Shown here: piece after piece, positions 58,014-64,000 of the stretch
How the letters are laid out: every line of letters starts with the position of its first letter
How positions within the stretch are numbered: the first letter of the stretch is position 1
Assembly (NCBI RefSeq): GCF_002865585.1
Contig: NZ_CP025581.1
Span: 2,790,001-2,854,000 of the forward strand
DNA: 64,000 nucleotides
From: Nocardioides houyundeii
Lineage (GTDB): Bacteria; Actinomycetota; Actinomycetes; Propionibacteriales; Nocardioidaceae
Direction of reading: 5' to 3'
Program-made: the position numbers and the translations under genes
The notes under the pieces: generated by a model
Database searches by the model: none
What the model saw: only the letters and a program-made list of their open reading frames with translations
Told to the model about the DNA's origin: nothing

Positions 58014-58978
58014 CGCGCATCCTGGTCACCGGCGGCAACGGCTTTCTCGGCAGCTCTGTGGTGCGGGGTCTCGCCGCCTCGGGCCACGAGGTCCTCAGCG
58101 GCGACCTCGCCGCACCCCGGACGTCCGTGCCGGGTGTCGAGCACCTGCTGATGGACGTCACCGACGCGGCAGCCGTGGACGCCGCCTTCGCCGACCGGGC
58201 CGTCGAGGTGGTGGTGCACCTGGCCTCCATCGTCACCCCCGGCAAGGACAGCTCGCGGGAGAAGGAGTACGCGGTCGACGTCACCGGCACCCGCCACGTG
58301 CTGGACGCCTGCCTGGCGCACGGCGTACGCCGGGTGGTGGTCTCCTCCTCCGGCGCCGCCTACGGCTACCACCGGGACAACGGCGCGACCCGGGGCGGCT
58401 GGCTCACCGAGGACGACCCGGTCCGCGGCAACGTCGAGTTCGCCTACAGCGACCACAAGCGGCTGGTGGAGGAGATGCTCGCCGACCTGCGCGTGAGCCA
58501 CCCCGAGCTGGAGCAGGTGGTGCTGCGGATCGGCACGATCCTGGGGGCCCGGGTGGACAACCAGATCACCGCCCTGTTCGAGAAGAAGCGGCTGCTCAAG
58601 ATCGCCGGAGCAGCCTCCCCGTTCGTGTTCATCTGGGACACCGACGTGGTGGCGGCGATCGAGCTGGCCGCCACCGGCGAGGTGACCGGCATCTTCAACG
58701 TCGCCGGCGACGGCGCCCTGACCGTCGACCAGATCGCCGCCGCGATGGGCAAGGCCACCATGGCGATCCCGGAGCCGGTGCTGCGCGCGGTGCTGGCGGT
58801 GGGCAAGCGGCTCGGGCTGACGGCGTACGGTCCGGAGCAGACGGTCTTCCTGGCCTTCCGGCCGGTGCTGGACAACACCCGGCTCAAGACGGTGCTGGGC
58901 CTGGTGCCCTCGCGCACCAGCGCGGAGGCGTTCGGTGCCTGGCAGCAGGCCCGGGGGCTGACCGGCCCCGAGGCCTGA
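58010..58978 (+). CDS. NAD-dependent epimerase/dehydratase (extended SDR)
   Basis: A 322-residue extended short-chain dehydrogenase: nucleotide motif RILVTGGNGFLGSSVVRGL, Ser in VVVSSSGAAYG, and an active-site Tyr-x3-Lys-like YSDHKRLVEEM (Tyr with Lys four residues later). It is closest by eye to sugar epimerase/3-beta-hydroxysteroid dehydrogenase-type proteins. ATG 58010 overlaps the transporter stop. With the monooxygenase and BASS transporter it forms a coupled three-gene operon. Confidence 0.88.
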   Translation: MTRILVTGGNGFLGSSVVRGLAASGHEVLSGDLAAPRTSVPGVEHLLMDVTDAAAVDAAFADRAVEVVVHLASIVTPGKDSSREKEYAVDVTGTRHVLDACLAHGVRRVVVSSSGAAYGYHRDNGATRGGWLTEDDPVRGNVEFAYSDHKRLVEEMLADLRVSHPELEQVVLRIGTILGARVDNQITALFEKKRLLKIAGAASPFVFIWDTDVVAAIELAATGEVTGIFNVAGDGALTVDQIAAAMGKATMAIPEPVLRAVLAVGKRLGLTAYGPEQTVFLAFRPVLDNTRLKTVLGLVPSRTSAEAFGAWQQARGLTGPEA

Positions 58979-59098
58979 CCCCGGGGCCGCGGCGGGTCCG
59001 GAGTCCGCTACCTCAGGGCTACGCCCGATGGGGTAAAAGCCCGGCGCCTAGGGGGAAACCCTGATGCGTCGAGCCAGGAGTCCTGCTCCACTGGACCG

Positions 59099-61195
59099 AT
59101 GCACAGACAGATCGCCGGAATGCTCACGGGTCGCGCCACCAAGTGGCTGGTGCTGGGCCTGTGGCTGGTCGTCACGGTGGTCGCGAGCACGTTCGCGGCC
59201 AAGCTCGTCGACGTGCAGAACAACGAGGCCTCCTCGTGGCTGCCGGAGAGCGCCGAGTCCACGCGCGCCCTGGAGAAGCTGACCTCCTTCCAGGACCCGA
59301 ACTCCATCCCCACGGTCGTGGTCTACGAGAAGAGCTCGGGACTCACCGAGCAGGACCTGGCGGCGGCCACCGAGGACGCCAAGAGGTTCGCCGAGGTCGA
59401 GGGCGTCGAGGGTGAGGTCGTCGGACCGCTGCCCTCGCAGGACGGCGAGGCGCTGCAGACCATCGTCACCTTCAACTTCGGCTCGGACGGCTGGAACAGC
59501 CTGCCCGACGCCGCGGACGAGCTGAAGGAGATCGCGGGGATCAGCGGCGGCGACGTCTACATCGCGGGCGCCGGTGGCCAGGCCGCGGACTCCGCCGAGG
59601 CATTCGGCGGCATCGACACCACGCTGCTGTTCTCCACCCTGTCGGTCGTCATCGTCATCCTGCTCCTCACCTACCGCAGCCCGGTGCTGTGGATCCTGCC
59701 GATCCTGTGTGCCGGAGTGGCACTGTTCTCCTCCCAGGCGCTGATCTACTTCCTCGCCAAGTACGCCGACCTGACGGTGAACGGGCAGAGCTACGCCATC
59801 CTGACGATCCTGGTGATCGGAGCCGGGACCGACTACGCGCTGCTGCTGGTGGCCCGCTACCGAGAGGAGCTGCGCCGGCACGAGGACCGGCACGAGGCGA
59901 TGGCGTTCGCGCTGCACCGCGCCGCTCCGGCCATCCTGGCCAGTGCCGCGACCGTGGTGCTGGGGATGCTGTGCCTGATGCTGGCGGAGATGAACTCCAC
60001 CGCGGGCCTGGGCCCGGTCGCGGCGATCGGCATCAGCGTCACCTTCCTGGTCATGGTGACCCTGCTCCCGGCGCTGCTGGTGATCTGCGGTCGCTGGGTC
60101 TTCTGGCCCCGCGTGCCGTCCTTCCACTCCCCCGAGCCGACCCAGTCCGGCATCTGGGCGCGGGTCGGCCGCCGGATCGCGGTCCGGCCGCGCACGGTCT
60201 GGGTGGCGACGTCGTTGCTGCTCGCCGTCGCCTGCCTGGGCCTGCTCCGCCTGGACACCAGCGGCCTGTCGACCGAGGACTCCTACACCCGCGAGTTCCA
60301 GTCGATCACCGGCCAGCAGGCCCTGGAGGAGCACGGTCTGGTGGACCGGTCCAACACGGTGCAGGTGGTCGCCGACGCCGCGCAGGGCGACGCGGTGCGC
60401 CAGGCCATGGCCGGGGTCGAGGGCATCGCGTCGCCCAGCGACCCGGTCGTGATCGGGGACGTCGCCTACGTCGAGGCGGTGCTCGACCAGGACGTCTCCT
60501 CGCCGGCTGCCTTCGACGCGGTGGAGGCCATCCGGGAGGCGACCCACGCCGTGCCGGGTGCCGACGCGCTGGTGGGCGGCGGCTCGGCGTTCTACCTCGA
60601 CACCAAGGAGGCGTCCAGCCGCGACAACCAGGTGATCATCCCGACCATCCTGGTGCTGGTGTTCCTGATCCTCACCGTGCTGCTCCGGGCCATCGTCTCG
60701 CCCCTGATCCTGGTGGCCACCGTGGTGCTCTCCTTCGGTGCCGCGATGGGCATCTCGGCGCTGTTCTTCGAGTACGTCTTCGGGTTCGCCGGCTCCGACC
60801 CGTCGTTCCCGCTGTTCGCGTTCGTCTTCCTGGTCGCCCTGGGGATCGACTACAACATCTTCCTGATGACCCGGGTCCGCGAGGAGACGCAGACCCGGGG
60901 CACCCGGGCCGGGTCCCTGGTGGCCCTGACCTCGACGGGTGGCGTGATCACCTCGGCCGGCCTGGTCCTGGCAGCGACGTTCGCGGTCCTGGGCACCATC
61001 CCGGTGGTCTTCCTCGCCGAGCTCGGGTTCGCGGTCGCGCTGGGCGTCATCCTGGACACCATGGTCGTCCGCTCGGTGCTGGTCACCGCCATCAACCTCG
61101 ACCTGGGAGGCCGGATCTGGTGGCCCAGCAGACTGGACCGCGCCGACCGCACGGTCCAGCCGGTGGCGGCTCCCGACCTGGAGTCCGTGCCCTGA
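59099..61195 (+). CDS. MMPL family (RND superfamily) transporter
   Basis: A 698-residue protein with twelve predicted helices in two 1+5 halves, each with a large outer loop after the first helix. Helix-borne motifs VIGAGTDYALLLVARYREEL and ALGIDYNIFLMTRVREET carry the Asp-Tyr pairs used for proton relay in MMPL proteins. The short form suggests lipid or drug export. It starts at ATG 59099; the ribosome site is weak. It is convergent with the sugar ABC operon, 11 bases between stops. Confidence 0.93.
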   Translation: MHRQIAGMLTGRATKWLVLGLWLVVTVVASTFAAKLVDVQNNEASSWLPESAESTRALEKLTSFQDPNSIPTVVVYEKSSGLTEQDLAAATEDAKRFAEVEGVEGEVVGPLPSQDGEALQTIVTFNFGSDGWNSLPDAADELKEIAGISGGDVYIAGAGGQAADSAEAFGGIDTTLLFSTLSVVIVILLLTYRSPVLWILPILCAGVALFSSQALIYFLAKYADLTVNGQSYAILTILVIGAGTDYALLLVARYREELRRHEDRHEAMAFALHRAAPAILASAATVVLGMLCLMLAEMNSTAGLGPVAAIGISVTFLVMVTLLPALLVICGRWVFWPRVPSFHSPEPTQSGIWARVGRRIAVRPRTVWVATSLLLAVACLGLLRLDTSGLSTEDSYTREFQSITGQQALEEHGLVDRSNTVQVVADAAQGDAVRQAMAGVEGIASPSDPVVIGDVAYVEAVLDQDVSSPAAFDAVEAIREATHAVPGADALVGGGSAFYLDTKEASSRDNQVIIPTILVLVFLILTVLLRAIVSPLILVATVVLSFGAAMGISALFFEYVFGFAGSDPSFPLFAFVFLVALGIDYNIFLMTRVREETQTRGTRAGSLVALTSTGGVITSAGLVLAATFAVLGTIPVVFLAELGFAVALGVILDTMVVRSVLVTAINLDLGGRIWWPSRLDRADRTVQPVAAPDLESVP

Positions 61196-61206
61196 CCGCG
61201 CCCTTG

Positions 61207-62472
61207 CTAGCCCCGACCGCTGGAGGAGCGCACCCGGCGCGAGATCGAGTCGATGGTCACGGCCAGCAGCAGCACGCCCCCGGTCACCATGAAGCGCACC
61301 GACGAGTCCACCCCGACCAGGTTCAGGCCCGTCTGGATGGCCTGCAGCACGATGATCCCCAGCAACGCCGAGTACGCCGACCCGCGGCCGCCGAACAGCG
61401 ACGTACCGCCGATCACTGCCGCCGCGATCGCGGTCAGGTTGGTGTCGGTGGTGCCGCTGGCCTGGGAGACCGAGGTCTGGAGCCCCGCGGCGAGCAGGCC
61501 ACCGACCGCAGCCAGGGTCGAGCCCAGGACGAAGACGGAGACGTAGATCCGGTCCACCTTGATGCCGGCACGGCGAGCCGCCTCCTCGTTGCCACCCACG
61601 GCGTACACGTGTCGTCCCCACCGGGTGCGCCTCAGCGCCAGGTCCATCAGCACCACCAGTGCGACGAAGAACAGCCACAGGTAGCTCCACCCGCGGTCGA
61701 TGTTGACGTACCAGGTCAGCACCAGCAGCAGCACCAGCAGCGCTGCTGCCTTGACCAGCAGCACCGGCAGCCACGGGGTGCTGAGCTCGGCCCGGCGCCG
61801 TTGGGCGATGGTGAGCAGGCCGGAGCCGAGGTAGAGACCGGTGACCAGCACGACCAGGACGTAGGAGGCCACCGGGCTCAGGAACTCGAACCGGGTGAAC
61901 TGGACCAGGAAGTTGTCCGAGGGCAGGTTGATCGTGCCGTTCTTGCCCAGCACGTAGAGCAGGGCTCCCTGGAAGCCCAGCAGCCCCGCCAGGGAGAAGA
62001 CGAACGACGGCACTCCCAGCTTGTTGAACAGCCAGGCGTAGCAGAGCCCGATCACCACCCCGACGCCGATGCCGGCCGCGACGGCGAGCACGGTGCCGGA
62101 GCCCTGCTCCACCAGCAGCACCGCCATGGTCGCCGCGGCGAACCCGCTGACCGATCCCACCGACAGGTCGATCTCCCCCAGCAGCAGGACCAGCACGATG
62201 CCGAGGGCGATGATGCCCACCGGCGCGGCGAACTGGCTGATCGAGACCAGGCTGCGCGAGGAGAGGAACCGGGGCTCCTGGAGGTAGAAGCCGAGGCAGA
62301 TCACGAGCAGCCCCACCACCACCGGCAGGTTGCCGAGCTCCCCGGACCGGAGCCGAGTCCCGAGCAGTCGGGCGTACCCGGCGACCCCCTGGGTCTTGAT
62401 CAGACGCTCGTCCGCGAGGTCGGCAGCCATCGCCGCCTGCGCCGTCTGGATCTCCTCACCCGTCTGCGTCAT
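61207..62472 (-). CDS. Sugar ABC transporter permease (ribose/xylose type)
   Basis: A 421-residue permease of the BPD_transp_2 (RbsC/XylH) family with ten or more helices. It carries the family loop GEIDLSVGSVSGFAAATMAVLL, the GTNE-like cytoplasmic coupling segment YAVGGNEEAARRAGI, and AAAVIGGTSLFGGRGSA. The length is closer to XylH than RbsC. It overlaps the ATPase gene by 17 bases. Xylose or a related sugar is a reasonable but unproven substrate. Confidence 0.92.
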   Translation of the reverse strand: MTQTGEEIQTAQAAMAADLADERLIKTQGVAGYARLLGTRLRSGELGNLPVVVGLLVICLGFYLQEPRFLSSRSLVSISQFAAPVGIIALGIVLVLLLGEIDLSVGSVSGFAAATMAVLLVEQGSGTVLAVAAGIGVGVVIGLCYAWLFNKLGVPSFVFSLAGLLGFQGALLYVLGKNGTINLPSDNFLVQFTRFEFLSPVASYVLVVLVTGLYLGSGLLTIAQRRRAELSTPWLPVLLVKAAALLVLLLVLTWYVNIDRGWSYLWLFFVALVVLMDLALRRTRWGRHVYAVGGNEEAARRAGIKVDRIYVSVFVLGSTLAAVGGLLAAGLQTSVSQASGTTDTNLTAIAAAVIGGTSLFGGRGSAYSALLGIIVLQAIQTGLNLVGVDSSVRFMVTGGVLLLAVTIDSISRRVRSSSGRG

Positions 62473-63268
62473 CGTGTCCCCCTCCCCGGTTCGCGCGCTC
62501 GGCGACCACGTTGTCCGAGGCGCCGGTGATCGCGGCCACCAGCTCCTCGGTGGTGGCCTCCTCGACCCGGAACTCGGCCGCGTTGCGACCCAGGCGCAGC
62601 ACCACGATCCGGTCAGCCACCGCCTGGACGTCCGCCATGTTGTGACTGACCAGGATGACGGCCAGGCCGGTGGCGCGCAGGCGCTCGATCAGGTTGAGCA
62701 CCTCTGCGGTCTGGGCCACGCCCAGGGCCGCCGTGGGCTCGTCCAGCATGACCACCTTGGGGCTGCCCACCAGGCTGCGGGCGATGGCGACGGTCTGCCG
62801 TTGCCCTCCCGAGAGCGAGGCGATCGGGATGCGGACCGACGGGATCTTGGCCGACAGCGTCCTGAGCAGGCGCCACGCCTCCTTCTCCATCGCCACCTCG
62901 TCGATGAAGGGCCCGGCCAGCCGCTCCTGACCCAGGAACAGGTTGGCCACCACGTCGAGGTTGTCGCACAGGGCCAGGTCCTGGAACACCGTGGCGATGC
63001 CCAGGGCCTGGGCCTCCGACGGTCCGCCGACGTGGATCTGCCGACCGGAGAAGGTGATGTCCCCCGAGTCGGGCGCGTAGACCCCGGAGATGACCTTGAC
63101 GAGAGTGGACTTGCCGGCGCCGTTGTCGCCCACCAGGGCCACCACCTCGCCGGCGCGCACCTCGAGCTGGACCTCGGTGAGGGCCTGCACGGCGCCGAAC
63201 CGCTTGGAGACCCCGGTCAGGGAGAGCACGCTCTCCCCGACCGGAGCTCGGTCGAGGGAGGTCGTCAT
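62456..63268 (-). CDS. Sugar ABC transporter ATP-binding protein (single NBD)
   Basis: A 270-residue ATPase with Walker A GDNGAGKST, Q-loop TVFQDLALCDN, signature LSGGQRQTV, Walker B VVMLDEPTAALGV and switch His (LVSHNM). Most ribose/xylose importers use a 500-residue double-NBD protein; this is a single-domain version as in the Frc fructose systems, so it must act as a homodimer. The ATG shares one base with the binding-protein stop (TGATG). Confidence 0.93.
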   Translation of the reverse strand: MTTSLDRAPVGESVLSLTGVSKRFGAVQALTEVQLEVRAGEVVALVGDNGAGKSTLVKVISGVYAPDSGDITFSGRQIHVGGPSEAQALGIATVFQDLALCDNLDVVANLFLGQERLAGPFIDEVAMEKEAWRLLRTLSAKIPSVRIPIASLSGGQRQTVAIARSLVGSPKVVMLDEPTAALGVAQTAEVLNLIERLRATGLAVILVSHNMADVQAVADRIVVLRLGRNAAEFRVEEATTEELVAAITGASDNVVAERANRGGGHDDADG

Positions 63269-64000
63269 CAGCTCAGGCCGGCGTCCGCACAGGCGTCGGC
63301 GTACTCGTCGGTGCAGATGTCGGAGACGCTGTAGAACTCGTCCTCCACCACGGTGTCCCCCACGTTGTCGCTGGTGACCACGATCGGGTCGAAGATGAAC
63401 GACGGCACGCCCTCGAAGTCCACGGTCTCGCCGACGTCGTCACCGTTGACCAGTGCCACCACAAGCTCGGCGGCCTTCTCGGCCTCGACCGCGATCGGCT
63501 TGTAGATGGTCATCTCCTGCTCACCGGCGAGGATCCGTTGGATCGCCGCGAGCTCCGCGTCCTGGCCGGTGATCGGCGGCAGCTGGTCCACCGCCACGCC
63601 ACCGCCGGTGAGCGCGGCCACGACGCCGCCGGCCTGACCGTCGTTGGCCGCGTAGACGCCGTTGATCTGGTCGGCGTCGTACTTGCTGAGCTGGTCGGTG
63701 ACGAACTCCTGGGCGTTGTTGGGGCTCCAGTCGGGGTTGTCGTACTCCTCGAGGATCTTCACCCCGGAGTCGTCGATGGCGCTGTGGGCGCCGGCCTTGA
63801 ACTGGGCCGCGTTGGGGTCCGTGGGAGCGCCGTTGAGCATCAGGATGCCGCCCTTGTCGCCCATGGCCTCCACCAGGGCCTCGCCCTGCATGCGGCCGAC
63901 AGTCTCGTTGTCGAAGGAGATGTAGTAGTCGGCGTCCTCGATGAACCGGTCGTAGGCGATCACCTGGGCTCCGGAGTCCTGGGCGGTCTGGACCATGCCT
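63268..64000 (-). CDS. Sugar ABC transporter substrate-binding protein (partial, C-terminal part)
   Basis: The last 243 or so residues of a periplasmic-binding-protein-like (peripla_BP_4, XylF/RbsB type) lipoprotein; the N-terminus with signal peptide lies beyond the right edge. Seen: AYDRFIEDADYYISFDNETV and NGVYAANDGQAGGVVAAL at the hinge, and ITGQDAELAAIQRILAGEQE, which in XylF-like proteins lines the sugar site. It is the first gene of the importer operon. The Cys pair near the C-terminus (ICTDEYADAC) may form a disulfide. Confidence 0.92.
   Translation of the reverse strand, partial: GMVQTAQDSGAQVIAYDRFIEDADYYISFDNETVGRMQGEALVEAMGDKGGILMLNGAPTDPNAAQFKAGAHSAIDDSGVKILEEYDNPDWSPNNAQEFVTDQLSKYDADQINGVYAANDGQAGGVVAALTGGGVAVDQLPPITGQDAELAAIQRILAGEQEMTIYKPIAVEAEKAAELVVALVNGDDVGETVDFEGVPSFIFDPIVVTSDNVGDTVVEDEFYSVSDICTDEYADACADAGLS

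Overview
The window is a high-GC, gene-dense stretch of an actinobacterial chromosome. The gene content suggests Propionibacteriales, close to Nocardioides. This is inferred from the mutAB-meaB set, monomeric isocitrate dehydrogenase, SCO4848-, DUF3017- and DUF6350-type actinobacterial proteins, an F420-type LLM oxidoreductase, PspC-type sensor kinases, and many GTG/TTG starts. I saw no rRNA or tRNA genes, CRISPR array, insertion sequence or phage genes. No gene-free stretch exceeds 300 bases.

1-18 kb is mostly central carbon metabolism. It holds an M20 amidohydrolase cut by the window edge, methylmalonyl-CoA mutase with its GTPase chaperone (mutA-mutB-meaB, minus strand), and a three-subunit menaquinone-type succinate dehydrogenase (sdhCAB, plus strand). 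These are followed by small accessory genes, trpS, an MFS exporter, isocitrate dehydrogenase, an aquaporin with a Gln/Pro/Gly tail, a lipoprotein and malate dehydrogenase.

18-33 kb holds a secreted glycerophosphodiesterase, the purine/folate block DUF6350-purN-purH-folD-DUF3017 (minus strand), a sigma-like protein fused to a membrane-anchored extracytoplasmic region, a tocopherol-cyclase-like protein, sucCD, a photolyase and an M23 peptidase. 33-43 kb holds pcrA, a small membrane protein, a permease with a universal stress protein, a PspC-type two-component system divergent from a second PspC protein, and another glycerophosphodiesterase.

43-64 kb is more accessory. It contains a strongly asymmetric heterodimeric ABC exporter, and a MerR regulator with an aldo/keto reductase behind two matched operators. 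A membrane-anchored metallopeptidase and an LLM oxidoreductase/acyl-CoA dehydrogenase pair follow. Next comes a tight three-gene unit: an Asp/Gly-repeat mini-protein, a JmjC/cupin oxygenase and an Apd1/sucrase-ferredoxin-like protein. Then come a long-chain acyl-CoA ligase with a KstR-like site, a flavin monooxygenase/BASS transporter/SDR operon with its own palindromic operator, an MMPL transporter, and a sugar ABC transporter running off the right edge.

Two results stand out. First, the 51.3-53.6 kb repeat-peptide/oxygenase/Fe-S unit is the best candidate for an undescribed modification system. Second, four conserved genes (icd, purH, folD, the acyl-CoA ligase) are each out of frame by one missing base in a C/G run. 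This looks more like a sequence-quality signature than biology.
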